Shown here one piece after another: positions 7,978 through 16,845 of a DNA stretch of 64,000 nucleotides. Numbering within the stretch: position 1 is the stretch's first letter; each line of letters starts with the position of its first letter. The stretch lies in the NCBI RefSeq assembly GCF_031834615.1, contig NZ_CP115543.1:2181001-2245000 (forward strand), given 5' to 3'. This DNA comes from Stenotrophomonas aracearum. Lineage in GTDB: Bacteria > Pseudomonadota > Gammaproteobacteria > Xanthomonadales > Xanthomonadaceae. Below the pieces are notes generated by a model, which did no database searches, was not told where the DNA came from, and worked only from the letters and a program-made list of their open reading frames with translations. Made by a program: the position numbers and the translations under genes.

Positions 7978-10900
7978 TCAGAACCTGTAACGAACGCCAA
8001 GCATGTAACGCGGATCCTGGTCAGCCAGCTTCACCATCATCTGCGAGGTGCGCGAACGCCACCGCACGTCCTCGCCCGTCAGGTTGATGGCTTCCAGGCT
8101 GAACGACCAGTTGTCATTCAGCGTATACCCCACGCTGAGATCCCACTGATCGTACTCTTCCACATAGTACGGGTTTCGGCTCGACCCCTGGTTGGCCAGG
8201 ATCAGGTACTGGTCGCGCCAGTTCCAGGCCAGGCGGACCGACCAGCCATACTTTTCGTACATCAGCATGGCGTTGGCGGTGTCGCTCAGGCCGGTCAGCG
8301 AGAACTGGTCGACGTTCGGGTCGCCCGCATCGTTGTAGCCGACGTCACCGTTGACGATGGTGTAGTTGGCCAGCACGCCGAAGCCGGTGTCGCCGAAGAA
8401 GTACTGCCCACCCAGTTCCCAGCCATGCAGCTTGGACTGGTTCTGGTTGATCGGACGGTTGACGTTGAACTGGTACAGCGGATCGTCCGCCTCCCCGTAC
8501 AGGTCGTAGGCCGCCTCGGTCGCCAGCACCTGTGCGTCAGTGCCGTTGTAGGCGCCCAGCCCGGCCGGATTGTTGCGCAGCAGCGCCAATGCGGTGAACA
8601 GGGAGGTGTCATTGGCCGAGCAGGCCGCCGCGTTGGCCGGACCCACCTGGGTGATACAGGCGCCACTGGTCAGGAACCCCAGCGCCGCCTGTGCGTCCGG
8701 CCCGGAGGTCGGGTCGCGCAGGCCGTACAGGTTTTCCTGCACGATGGTGTTGCCGATGAAGTTGTCGACCTGCTTGTTCCAGTAGGTCACCGACACATAG
8801 CTGGCATCGGCGAAATACCACTCCAGAGCCAGGTCCAGGTTGTCCGATTCCAGCGGCTTGAGCGCCGGGTTCTGCGCCGTGCCACTGGCCCGCGAGGACG
8901 GGTCGATCAGCACCGAACCGAACGGCTGCTGTGCGGTCGGTCCGGCGTACAGGTTGCCGATCGGCGCGCGCGCGATGCTCTTGCCGAAGGAAATGCGGCC
9001 CTTCAGGTCGTCCAGGAGGTCGATGCTGAAGTCCAGGTTCGGAAGGATGTAGCTGTAGCTGGTCTTCTCGGTGAAGGGCTGCTTGTCGTCGGACAACAAC
9101 ACGCGGAAGTCGTTGTTGGCCTGCCACTGGATGGACTCGGGCGTGGCGATGATCGAGGTCGAGACCACGTCGGTGGTTTCGTAGCGCACGCCCAGGCGTG
9201 TATTGGTGCGGTGGCCGCCCAGGTCGCCGTCCAGCTCGATCTGGACATAGGCCGAATTGGTCTTTTCTTCGACCCGGTTGTCGGCGGCATTCTGCGGACT
9301 GACCCCCAGGTTGGCGCCGTAGTACTGGCCCGCCCACTGGGCCAGGCGGCCGGCGTCGCCACGCCAGGCGCTGAAGCTGTTGACGTTGAAGTCGTCGAAC
9401 ATGCCGACGATGTTCACCGGCTGCAGCAGATCCATCAGGCCGTTGGCCACGTCGCCATTGACGTTGGCCACGCCCCAGTCACCCAGGGTGTTGTAGTTTT
9501 CCGCGGCCTGCAGGCGGTGCGTGGTCTGCTTGCTGGAGTCCACGCCGAACTGGAAGCGGCCCGCGTCGAAGGCCCACTCACCGTCCACGCGACCCTGCTT
9601 GATCTCGCTGATCTGGGTCTGCGAGTTGATGCGCAGCACCTGCGAGCCGATCTCACCCGGCACGAAGCCCGCGTTGACCACGCCATTGGTCTTGGCGATG
9701 GCGTCGGCGGCCGTCGGATACCAGACCTGGGTGCCGACCGGCAGGCCGTTGTTCCAGACCATTTCCTGCACGTAGGTGCCACCGCACTGCGGACCGGTGG
9801 TGCAGTTGTTGGTGCCGGCGATACTGGAGAAGATGGAGCCACCGCCGGTGAGCGGATCGTTCGGGCGGCTCTCGTTCTTCGAGTCGTGGCCGTCGAAGCT
9901 CAGCTTGAAGCGGTCGGTGATGTTCCAGGTGGCATTGAAGCCGAGCGAACCCAGCTTGTACTTCTGCATGCTGCGCTGCTGCTCGAGCCCGAAGTCCTTG
10001 GTGCCGGCGATTTCGCGGATGTAGATCGGCGTGGCGACCGCACCGCTGGTGTCGAACACCACGTCGGTGTAGTTGCTGTTCTGCAGCCACATGCCCTGCT
10101 CGCCACGATTCTCTTCGATCTCGTTGGTCGAGTAGGTGTAGTCCAGGGTCAGCGTGACCGCGTCGGTCGGTGCGAACTGCAGCACCGCCTGGCCATTGAT
10201 GCGCTCGCGCTCGAAGTCGGCGAAGGCATAGCGCAGGTCGTTCGGGCGCCCGTACAGCGCGCCGATCGCCGGTGCATTGGTCACGGTCGGGTTGCCGGGC
10301 ATGGTCCCGGTCCACGGCTGGATGTTCCAGTAGTTGTTGGTGGCCTGTACCGAGCCGCCCTTGCGCTTCTGGTAGCTCGCGCTGACGCCTACGCCCCAGG
10401 TCTTGTCCGGGTTGGTATAGCTGAAGATACCGGACAGTTCCGGGGTGATGTCGTTGTCGAACGGCTGGCTCTGGTCGGAGACGATCTTGGCGCCGGCGCT
10501 GGCCACGGTGCCCTCATGGTCGAACGGGCGACCGGTGAGGATGTTGATGGTGGCGCCGATACCGCCGCTGGGGACGTTGGCCTGGCTGGTTTTGAACACT
10601 TCGATGCCGTTGACCGCTTCGGCGGCCAGCTGCGCGAAGTTGAAGGCGCGGGTACCGCCGTCCACGCCGCCGATGGCGACCTGTCCTGCCGCACCGAATG
10701 CGTCGGCACCGGGCATCTGGCGGCCGTTGAGGGTCACCATGTTGAACTGCGGACCAAAACCACGCGCGGTGACCTGTGCGCCTTCACCATCGCGACGCTC
10801 GATCGAGATGCCGGTGATGCGCTGCAGGGACTCGGCCAGGTTGGTATCGGGGAACTTGCCGATGTCTTCGGCACTGATCGCGTCCACCACGCCCGCCGAG

Positions 10901-11112
10901 TCGCGCTTGATATCCATCGCCTGGCTGAGGCTGTTGCGGATACCGGTGACCTGCACCGTGTCGAGCTGGGTCGGCGTGCTCTGGGTCTGCTGAGCGGTCG
11001 TGGCCGGTGCCGGCGTCGACGCGTCCTGTGCAAAAGCGGGATTGATGACCAGGACGCCACCGACGAAGGTGAACATGGCCCGGGACGTTAGTTTCGCCAG
11101 CTTGCGGCTCAT
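7978..11112 (-). CDS. TonB-dependent receptor, xylan/xylo-oligosaccharide uptake type
   Basis: Outer-membrane active transporter of 1044 residues. Signal peptide MSRKLAKLTSRAMFTFVGGV...AFA-QD; TonB-box-like segment DTVQVTGIRNSL; plug domain with ISAEDIGKFPDTNLAESLQRITGISI and the DGEGAQVTARGFGPQFNMVTLNGR motif; long barrel ending in YMLGVRYRF with terminal Phe. I chose ATG 11112, with a GAGGG Shine-Dalgarno, over an upstream start at 11253 because the signal peptide begins there. Its promoter region is shared with the divergent lacI-type gene and contains the operator at 11300. Context suggests xylo-oligosaccharides as substrate. Confidence 0.95.
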   Translation of the reverse strand: MSRKLAKLTSRAMFTFVGGVLVINPAFAQDASTPAPATTAQQTQSTPTQLDTVQVTGIRNSLSQAMDIKRDSAGVVDAISAEDIGKFPDTNLAESLQRITGISIERRDGEGAQVTARGFGPQFNMVTLNGRQMPGADAFGAAGQVAIGGVDGGTRAFNFAQLAAEAVNGIEVFKTSQANVPSGGIGATINILTGRPFDHEGTVASAGAKIVSDQSQPFDNDITPELSGIFSYTNPDKTWGVGVSASYQKRKGGSVQATNNYWNIQPWTGTMPGNPTVTNAPAIGALYGRPNDLRYAFADFERERINGQAVLQFAPTDAVTLTLDYTYSTNEIEENRGEQGMWLQNSNYTDVVFDTSGAVATPIYIREIAGTKDFGLEQQRSMQKYKLGSLGFNATWNITDRFKLSFDGHDSKNESRPNDPLTGGGSIFSSIAGTNNCTTGPQCGGTYVQEMVWNNGLPVGTQVWYPTAADAIAKTNGVVNAGFVPGEIGSQVLRINSQTQISEIKQGRVDGEWAFDAGRFQFGVDSSKQTTHRLQAAENYNTLGDWGVANVNGDVANGLMDLLQPVNIVGMFDDFNVNSFSAWRGDAGRLAQWAGQYYGANLGVSPQNAADNRVEEKTNSAYVQIELDGDLGGHRTNTRLGVRYETTDVVSTSIIATPESIQWQANNDFRVLLSDDKQPFTEKTSYSYILPNLDFSIDLLDDLKGRISFGKSIARAPIGNLYAGPTAQQPFGSVLIDPSSRASGTAQNPALKPLESDNLDLALEWYFADASYVSVTYWNKQVDNFIGNTIVQENLYGLRDPTSGPDAQAALGFLTSGACITQVGPANAAACSANDTSLFTALALLRNNPAGLGAYNGTDAQVLATEAAYDLYGEADDPLYQFNVNRPINQNQSKLHGWELGGQYFFGDTGFGVLANYTIVNGDVGYNDAGDPNVDQFSLTGLSDTANAMLMYEKYGWSVRLAWNWRDQYLILANQGSSRNPYYVEEYDQWDLSVGYTLNDNWSFSLEAINLTGEDVRWRSRTSQMMVKLADQDPRYMLGVRYRF

Positions 11113-11299
11113 GCGTGAGCCCTCAGGTCTGGGGTACGACGGAAAGCACAAGCGCTCATGACTCTCCCCTCTGACATACGATCGAATGGATGTACTTCGC
11201 ACCACGCCAAGGGCGCGGTGGGACCTCGAAATCGCTTGCAGTTGCCAGAACATGCGCGTGGTAAATGGGGGAATCTCCGCTGGCCTTACCCCGGCTCAG

Positions 11300-11313
11300 T
11301 GGTAGCGCTACCA
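11300..11313. promoter_or_regulatory. LacI-type (XylR-like) operator between TBDR and regulator genes
   Basis: Perfect 14-base palindrome TGGTAGCGCTACCA in the 246-base divergent region between the TBDR start (11112) and the regulator start (11359). The match to the site before xylB points to one regulator controlling both units. Its position 45 bases before the regulator gene would also allow autoregulation. Confidence 0.88.
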
Positions 11314-11358
11314 TCGCGTCAGGGCGCAGACTAATCACTCCGTCACACCGTTGTCATC

Positions 11359-12444
11359 ATGCAACGCAGCAAAGGAGACCGGTCCTTGAGGAACACCCCC
11401 AAAGCGGTGCGTCGCAAAGGCAGCGCCGTCACCATCGACGAGGTCGCGGCGCATGCCGGGGTTTCGGCCATGACGGTTTCGAGGGTCATCAACGGCCACA
11501 CCGGCGTGCGTGAGGGAAACCGGGAACGGGTGCTGCGCAGCGTGCAGGAACTGGACTACCGGCCCAACCTGGCGGCCAGCGCATTGGCCGCCGCGCAGCA
11601 GACCTGCATCGCGCTGATCTACACCAATCCCAGTTCCAGCTACCTGCGCGAACTGCTGGTCGGCGCCCTGCGCGGCTCCACCCGGGCGGCAGTGCAGCTG
11701 CTGATCGCGAGCTGGGATGAATTGGGGCCACGGGCACGCCGGGAGGCGGCACGGAGCCTGGCCAGCCGCGTCGCAGGCGTGATACTGCCGCCGCCATTAT
11801 GCGAGTCCAAGGCCATCGTCGATGCATTCGTCAACGCCGGCATCGCCGTGGTCGCCATCGCCTCCGGCCACTTCAGCGGCCGCATTTCCTGCGTGCGCAT
11901 CGACGACCGCCACGCAAGCCGCGATATCGTGGAACATCTGATCGCGCAGGGCCATCGCCGCATCGGCTACATTGCCGGCGACCCCAACCAGACCGCCAGC
12001 GCGCAGCGCTCGCAGGGCTACCGTGACGCCTTGGTCGATGCCGGCATCGGCTACGACGAGGCACTGGTCTACGCCGGTCACTTCACGTACCGGTCGGGCC
12101 TGGAGGCCGCGCAGCAGCTGCTGTCACTGCCCTGCCCGCCCAGCGCCATTTTCGCCAGCAATGACGATATGGCGTCTGCGGTGGTCTCGGTAGCGCATCG
12201 TCGTGGCCTACAGGTGCCGGGCGACCTGTCCGTGGTCGGTTTCGATGACACCTCGGCCTCGACCATGGTCTGGCCGGAAGTCACCACCATTCACCAGCCG
12301 GTAGCGGAGATGGCCGACGCCGCGATCGACATCCTGCTGGGCGAGATCAGGCGCACGCCCGGCGCGCGGCAGAACATCGTGAACCATGTACTGCCCCACC
12401 AGTTGGTCCTGCGCGCGTCAGTGCAACCGCCGGGCCGCCCGTAG
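11359..12444 (+). CDS. LacI-family transcriptional regulator of the xylose/xylan locus
   Basis: 361 residues. N-terminal helix-turn-helix TIDEVAAHAGVSAMTVSRVINGHTGV (about residues 25-50) and hinge with YRPNLAASALA, then a periplasmic-binding-protein-like ligand domain ending in LPHQLVLRAS. It is divergent from the TBDR, with the operator TGGTAGCGCTACCA between them, so it probably represses both itself and the sugar genes until a xylose-derived inducer binds. Start is uncertain. ATG 11359 lacks a clear ribosome site, whereas TTG 11386 has AAAGGAG 8 bases upstream and would remove 9 residues. A stem-loop follows the stop. It is probably the XylR orthologue, inferred from context. Confidence 0.93.
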   Translation: MQRSKGDRSLRNTPKAVRRKGSAVTIDEVAAHAGVSAMTVSRVINGHTGVREGNRERVLRSVQELDYRPNLAASALAAAQQTCIALIYTNPSSSYLRELLVGALRGSTRAAVQLLIASWDELGPRARREAARSLASRVAGVILPPPLCESKAIVDAFVNAGIAVVAIASGHFSGRISCVRIDDRHASRDIVEHLIAQGHRRIGYIAGDPNQTASAQRSQGYRDALVDAGIGYDEALVYAGHFTYRSGLEAAQQLLSLPCPPSAIFASNDDMASAVVSVAHRRGLQVPGDLSVVGFDDTSASTMVWPEVTTIHQPVAEMADAAIDILLGEIRRTPGARQNIVNHVLPHQLVLRASVQPPGRP

Positions 12445-12455
12445 AAACCCACTGG

Positions 12456-12481
12456 CGTCGACCGTACTTTTACGGTCGACG
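12456..12481. terminator. Stem-loop after the lacI-type gene
   Basis: Inverted repeat of 11 bases, CGTCGACCGTA / TACGGTCGACG, around a CTTT loop, starting 12 bases after the lacI-type stop and about 80 bases before mscS. No downstream T-run, so either a weak terminator or a REP-like palindrome. The stop codon itself lies in a GTAG tetranucleotide, the head motif of SMAG elements, but the spacing differs from the clear copies nearby. Confidence 0.5.
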
Positions 12482-12562
12482 TGCGTTGGGAGCCCGTCGA
12501 TAGTAGCCAGCACAGGCTTCGTTGCCCTACTCCGCTTCACCAACGCGAGGCGGCCCAGGATC

Positions 12563-13570
12563 ATGAGATATCTGCATAAGCTCCAGGATGCGCTGGCGTT
12601 CGAGCCGCTCGCGATGTTCGGCTGGCATCTCAGCGTGGGCGACGCGCTCGCCGGCGTAACAGCGGTGCTGGTCACCTTGCTGATCGCAGGCGTGTGTCGG
12701 CGTGCGATCAATCGCTACGGCCGCCGCCACCCGGACGCCAACCAGGCAGCCCTGTACACCTTCTCGCGATTGCTTCACTACGCCATCCTGGTGGCCGGCG
12801 TGCTGATCGCCCTGCAGGTGGCCGGGTTGCCGCTGAGCCAGTTCGCGGTGTTTACTGGGGCCATCGGGGTGGGGCTTGGCTTCGGCATGCAGGCCATCTT
12901 CAGCAACTTCGTGTCGGGGCTCATCCTGCTGTTCGATCGGTCGTTGAAGGTCGGCGACTTCATCGAGCTGGACAAGGACACGCGCGGGGTCGTCAAGTCG
13001 ATCGATATCCGCTCCACGTTGATCACGACCAACGACAACATCGACATCCTGGTTCCCAACTCGGAATTCGTGACCAAGCGGTTGGTGAACTGGACCCATG
13101 GCTCGGTCAACCGGCGGGTCCGGATTGCATTTGACGTAGACATCGACGTGGACAAGGAGCGGGTGAAGAAGGCAGCGCTGGATGCCGCCGCGCAGGTTCC
13201 CTTTACGCTGGCCACGTCGGGACCCAAGCGGCCGCAGCTCTGGTTGGCGGGCGCCGAAGGGAGCGTAACGAACTACGTGCTGGCGGTGTGGCTGACCGAA
13301 GCGGCGTCACGCAGGAACTCCGCGGTGCGCGCCGCTTATCTGTGGGAGCTCGACAGCGCGCTGAAGCGACACGGCGTACTGAATACCCTGCCCCGGCGCC
13401 AGGTTGTGATCTCTACCCTGAGCTCTCCTGCGTCCGACAACCTTGGCCACGTTGACGCGGACCCAGCCAGGGAACCTGAAGCACTGACGCCGGAAGAACG
13501 CCAGGCATTGTCCGTCAACGATGCAAAGGAAGAGGCGCAGCGCGAGTCCAAAGGCGAAGCGCCCACGTAG
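12563..13570 (+). CDS. MscS-family small-conductance mechanosensitive channel
   Basis: 335 residues. Inner-membrane channel that opens under membrane tension and releases solutes on osmotic downshock. About three N-terminal membrane segments are followed by the pore helix and MscS signature GAIGVGLGFGMQAIFSNFVSGLILLFDR, then the beta domain KVGDFIELDKDTRGVVKSIDIRST and the alpha-beta C-terminal domain. I chose ATG 12563; the longer reading frame upstream overlaps the lacI-type gene and is not family-like. The TAG stop is formed by the GTAG head of a SMAG palindrome. The extreme C-terminus (after about residue 300) is Glu/Ala-rich and probably disordered. Confidence 0.94.
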   Translation: MRYLHKLQDALAFEPLAMFGWHLSVGDALAGVTAVLVTLLIAGVCRRAINRYGRRHPDANQAALYTFSRLLHYAILVAGVLIALQVAGLPLSQFAVFTGAIGVGLGFGMQAIFSNFVSGLILLFDRSLKVGDFIELDKDTRGVVKSIDIRSTLITTNDNIDILVPNSEFVTKRLVNWTHGSVNRRVRIAFDVDIDVDKERVKKAALDAAAQVPFTLATSGPKRPQLWLAGAEGSVTNYVLAVWLTEAASRRNSAVRAAYLWELDSALKRHGVLNTLPRRQVVISTLSSPASDNLGHVDADPAREPEALTPEERQALSVNDAKEEAQRESKGEAPT

Positions 13571-13636
13571 TGCCGGCCGCTGGCCGGCTCGCCTTTCGGT
13601 TGGAGTCGCCTGGAGCCGGCCGGCGGCCGGCACTAC
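13567..13636. repeat. SMAG/REP palindrome pair after mscS
   Basis: Two GTAG-headed palindromes face each other: 13567-13588 (GTAGTGCCGGCC, then its inverted arm) and the reverse copy 13612-13636 ending CCGGCACTAC. Together they can fold into one long hairpin or two small ones. This is the typical dimer form of the Stenotrophomonas GTAG repeat family. The first GTAG supplies the mscS stop codon. Confidence 0.88.
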
Positions 13637-13721
13637 ATGCCATGCCTTTTTGGCATGGATCATCTACGTTAATTGTATTGGATGCATATCGAAGCGGAGC
13701 GCAGACTGATCCCGTCTCAGC

Positions 13722-14777
13722 ATGGCTGCTCACGAAATGCATGTCCCTCGCTCTCTCACACATCCCTCCCGTTGGATCGGCAGCCATGCCGCCGGTCTGC
13801 TGCTGACCGCGGCTGTCGCGGCGGTTGCCTTGGTGCTGGGCCATTGGCTGCCCCTGGTTGGCGGCCCGGTCTTCGGCATCGTGCTGGGCATCGTGGTCAA
13901 GAACACGGTCTCGCCCGGCAGCCGCTTCGACGCCGGCATCCGTTTCGGCGGCAAGCAGGTCCTGCAGTGGTCGATCATTGCCCTGGGCTTCGGCTTGAGT
14001 CTGGGCGAAGTGCTCAAGACCGGCATGGAATCGTTGGCGGTGACGCTGGTGACCGTCACCGTTGCCTTCCTGAGCGCTTGGGTGCTGGGCCGGTGGTTGC
14101 GCGTGGAAGGCAAGCTCACGGTGCTGATCGGGGTCGGTACGGCCATCTGCGGCGGCTCGGCCATTGCCGCGGTTACGCCTATCCTCAAGCCGGACGACCA
14201 CGATACCGCCTTTGCCATCTCCACGATCTTCCTGTTCAACCTGGTGGCGGTGCTGTTGTTCCCGCTGCTGGGCCACCTGATGCAGATGAGCGACCAGGGG
14301 TTTGGCCTGTGGGCCGGTACCGCGATCAACGACACCTCCTCCGTGGTGGCCGCCGGTTACGCCTACAGCGACCTGGCCGGCGGTTACGCCACCATCGTCA
14401 AGCTGACCCGCTCCACGCTAATCATCCCGATCTGCCTGGTGCTGACCGTTGTCATGGCCACGCTGGCCAAGCGGCGCAGCGCGGGTGGCACCGACGCCGG
14501 CACGTTCAAGCTGGCCGCGATCTTTCCCTGGTTCATCCTGTGGTTCCTGGTCGCCTCGGGCGTTCGCTCGGCCGGCTGGGTGCCAGCCGCCGCACTTCCG
14601 GTGCTGCACCTGCTGGCGGAAGTGCTGATCGTCTTCGCGCTTTCGGCCATTGGCCTGTCCGCGAACCTGCGCCGCATGGCCGCTACCGGCGTGCGTCCCA
14701 TCCTGCTCGGGCTGGGCGTCTGGGTCGCAGTGGCGGTCAGCAGCCTGATTGTGCAGTACTTTATCGGGCAGCTCTGA
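13722..14777 (+). CDS. yeiH: YeiH-family putative sulfate exporter (UPF0324)
   Basis: 351-residue inner-membrane protein with about ten hydrophobic segments, of the YeiH/UPF0324 family. Family motifs are visible: GPVFGIVLGIVVKN, GGKQVLQWSIIALGFGLSLGEVLK, VGTAICGGSAIAAVTPILK and GTAINDTSSVVAAGYAYS. In E. coli yeiH stands beside the LysR regulator yeiE. Here a LysR gene follows 13 bases downstream in the same direction, so the two probably share a transcript. Transport substrate is only predicted for the family. The ribosome site is weak, and ATG 13737 is an alternative start. Confidence 0.93.
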   Translation: MAAHEMHVPRSLTHPSRWIGSHAAGLLLTAAVAAVALVLGHWLPLVGGPVFGIVLGIVVKNTVSPGSRFDAGIRFGGKQVLQWSIIALGFGLSLGEVLKTGMESLAVTLVTVTVAFLSAWVLGRWLRVEGKLTVLIGVGTAICGGSAIAAVTPILKPDDHDTAFAISTIFLFNLVAVLLFPLLGHLMQMSDQGFGLWAGTAINDTSSVVAAGYAYSDLAGGYATIVKLTRSTLIIPICLVLTVVMATLAKRRSAGGTDAGTFKLAAIFPWFILWFLVASGVRSAGWVPAAALPVLHLLAEVLIVFALSAIGLSANLRRMAATGVRPILLGLGVWVAVAVSSLIVQYFIGQL

Positions 14778-14790
14778 CCACTTCGCGCGC

Positions 14791-15663
14791 ATGAACCTCC
14801 ATCACCTGGCCATCTTTCACGCCATTGCCGAGACCGGCAGCATTTCCGCCGCGGCCCTGCGCGTGCATGTCTCCCAGCCTGCTCTGTCGCGGGAGCTCAA
14901 GGTGTTCGAGGCGCGTTTGGGTGTGGTCCTGTTCGAGCGACAGTCCCGTGGCATGCGCATGACCGAACCGGGCAAGGTGCTGCACACCTATTCCACGCGC
15001 CTTTTCGCCGTGGCCGACAGTGCGCAGGCGGCCATGCGCGATTTCGCGGACGCTCGCGCCGGTCAGCTCTCCATCGGCGCCAGCAATACCATCGGCACCT
15101 ATGTGCTGCCCCGCTACATCGCCGAGTTCCGCAAGGCCTTTCCGCAGGTGGGCATCTCCCTGTTTGTCGGCAACACCGAGCAGGTTGCGCAGGGCGTCGC
15201 AGATCTACGCTTCAGCGTGGGATTCATCGAAGGCCCGATCCGGGTCGAGGGAGTAACCACAAAGGCCTTCAGCCGCGATGAGCTGATTCCCGTAGTAGGC
15301 GCGGAGCACCCGCTCGCGACGCGCAAGCGCGCGGCTCCGACAGACATCAACGGGCTTCCGTTGCTGATGCGCGAACCCGGCTCCGGTACCCGCGAGCTGA
15401 TCGCAGACCTGCTGCAGGCGCTCGGTGTACAGACCGGCAGCATCGTGGAATTCGGCAATACCGAGGCGCTGAAACAGGCGGCTATCCACGGCGGCGGCAT
15501 CGCCTGGCTGCCCACCATCAGCGTGACGCGTGACCTGGAAGAAGGCACCTTGGTGCGGCTGCCGGTGAAAGCATTGGCCTTGCAACGACCGCTCAGCATC
15601 ATCCGCCGCGAGGGCGCCTGGCAGGCGCCTGCGATGGAGGCATTTCTTGAGATGGTGCGGTAG
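14791..15663 (+). CDS. LysR-family transcriptional regulator next to yeiH
   Basis: 290 residues. N-terminal winged helix-turn-helix MNLHHLAIFHAIAETGSISAAALRVHVSQPALSRELKVFE (residues 1-40), then a type-2 periplasmic-binding-like effector domain with GASNTIGTYVLPRYI and MREPGSGTRELI. The latter resembles the YeiE/CysB-like group that sense small anions or thiols. ATG 14791 is 13 bases after the yeiH-type stop. The usual divergent arrangement is lost here. The TAG stop falls in a GTAG-headed palindrome that probably also ends transcription. The target is presumably the upstream transporter gene. Confidence 0.92.
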   Translation: MNLHHLAIFHAIAETGSISAAALRVHVSQPALSRELKVFEARLGVVLFERQSRGMRMTEPGKVLHTYSTRLFAVADSAQAAMRDFADARAGQLSIGASNTIGTYVLPRYIAEFRKAFPQVGISLFVGNTEQVAQGVADLRFSVGFIEGPIRVEGVTTKAFSRDELIPVVGAEHPLATRKRAAPTDINGLPLLMREPGSGTRELIADLLQALGVQTGSIVEFGNTEALKQAAIHGGGIAWLPTISVTRDLEEGTLVRLPVKALALQRPLSIIRREGAWQAPAMEAFLEMVR

Positions 15664-15682
15664 CCGAAACCGGTTCGGCTGC
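15660..15682. terminator. GTAG-headed palindrome between convergent lysR and L,D-transpeptidase-like genes
   Basis: Stem AGCCGAA / TTCGGCT around ACCGG, directly after GTAG whose TAG is the lysR stop. It separates two convergent genes and could stop transcription from both sides. No T-run. It has the form of a short SMAG-type element. Confidence 0.6.
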
Positions 15683-15692
15683 GCATGAAGAG

Positions 15693-16454
15693 TTACGGCG
15701 AAACGCCGTCCTGTGCGTCGGCACGTTCACGCCGGGGGCGCTTGCCTTCAGTGTGCTGCGCGGTGGCCTGGCTCTTCGCAAATTCCGGGAAGACCTTGGA
15801 AATCTCGGTCTCCTCCGGCAGCACGTAGAACAGCCCGCCCTTCTCGAACGTCGGCTTGATCACCTTGGCATAGAACTCGGGATCGACATTGATGCAGCCG
15901 TTGGTAATGCGGTTGTCGTCCGGCTCAGGCGATGCCAGTCGCGCGGGGCGACGTTCCGACTTGACCCCGGTTGCCGTGGGATGGATGGACACCGCCGTAT
16001 CGAAGTCCATCCACAGGACCCGCCCGGTGTCCATCGAAGGGCCGTAGCCGCCGACGAAACTGCCCGCCGGGGTGGTGCGCTGGCCCTTTGGAATATCCTT
16101 CAATGCATATTTGACGACGCCGGGGTCTGAGCGGTCACCCTTATCCGAACCGAACAGCGCAGGCGCCGCGCCCTTCAGCTTGCCGTCGCCGCCAAACACC
16201 AGGATCTGTGCGTTGACCTTGTCGATGACGGCAAATGGATAGCCAGCCGTGTCCTTGCTCGCCTTGACCCAACCGGCCAGGTCGATCACCGTTTGGGAAA
16301 CTTCCTGCCCGGAGGGCAGCATGTCCACCGCGTCGGCGGAGTGGTCGGCCTCGATGGAGGGCTCTTCCTGGGCGAACGCCGCGCCGGAACATGCCAAAGA
16401 AAGTGCCAGCGCCAGAGCGCTACAGGTAGCCCGGAGGGAAGGATGCAGGGACAT
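15693..16454 (-). CDS. Exported L,D-transpeptidase (YkuD-like) protein
   Basis: 253 residues with a Sec signal peptide ending AFA-QE (about residue 28). The YkuD-type catalytic domain contains SIHPT (His158) and ITNGCINV with catalytic Cys187. Most family members have S/T-H-G-C at this site, and here the His is Asn185. Enzymes of this class form 3-3 crosslinks in peptidoglycan or attach Lpp to it. A gene for a small Lpp-like lipoprotein lies just upstream on the same strand, but its C-terminus is not the usual attachment residue. The C-terminal tail after residue 230 is charged and low in complexity. Confidence 0.85.
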   Translation of the reverse strand: MSLHPSLRATCSALALALSLACSGAAFAQEEPSIEADHSADAVDMLPSGQEVSQTVIDLAGWVKASKDTAGYPFAVIDKVNAQILVFGGDGKLKGAAPALFGSDKGDRSDPGVVKYALKDIPKGQRTTPAGSFVGGYGPSMDTGRVLWMDFDTAVSIHPTATGVKSERRPARLASPEPDDNRITNGCINVDPEFYAKVIKPTFEKGGLFYVLPEETEISKVFPEFAKSQATAQHTEGKRPRRERADAQDGVSP

Positions 16455-16500
16455 GGTAATGGGGGATTCCTTGAAGCAACTGCGGGGTCAAGCAGAGAAG

Positions 16501-16524
16501 CCGGTGGCCAGAAACGGCCACCGG
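16501..16524 (-). terminator. Hairpin downstream of the Lpp-like gene
   Basis: CCGGTGGCC / GGCCACCGG with a 6-base loop, 42 bases after the lipoprotein stop on the minus strand, followed by a pyrimidine-rich stretch (CTTCTCTGCTT). Likely rho-independent terminator. Highly expressed small lipoprotein genes usually have one. Confidence 0.6.
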
Positions 16525-16566
16525 GTCCCGGTTTCTAAAATTGTATTACGTGTTACCCAACAGGAA

Positions 16567-16845
16567 TCAGCCGCGCGGCTGACGCTTGGTGGTGGTCGGC
16601 TGGGACTCGAGGCGCTGGAGGCGACCCTCGATCTGGTCCAGACGCTGGTTGGCCTGCTGTGCGGACTGGTTGGCCTGGTCTGCACTCTGGGCCGCGCTGT
16701 TCACCTTGGTGTCCAGCGAGTCGAGGCGGGAGTTGATGGTTGCGAACTCTTCTTTGTAGCTGGCGCAACCGGCAAGGCTCAGGCCTGCAACGAGTGCGAC
16801 GACGACTGTGCGAGCAGTTGCCAGGTGGTTCTTGTTGATGTTCAT
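16567..16845 (-). CDS. Small Lpp/OprI-like outer-membrane lipoprotein
   Basis: 92 residues. Lipoprotein signal with lipobox LAGC (Cys27), then a short linker and an Ala/Gln-rich heptad coiled coil (about residues 38-72, pattern QSADQANQSAQQANQ) like Lpp and OprI trimers. Start ATG 16845 has an excellent AAAGGAG. A reading frame extends far upstream but has no such features. The C-terminus ends in RQPRG rather than the Lys used for peptidoglycan linkage by Lpp, so covalent attachment is doubtful. Probably an abundant envelope spacer. Confidence 0.88.
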   Translation of the reverse strand: MNINKNHLATARTVVVALVAGLSLAGCASYKEEFATINSRLDSLDTKVNSAAQSADQANQSAQQANQRLDQIEGRLQRLESQPTTTKRQPRG

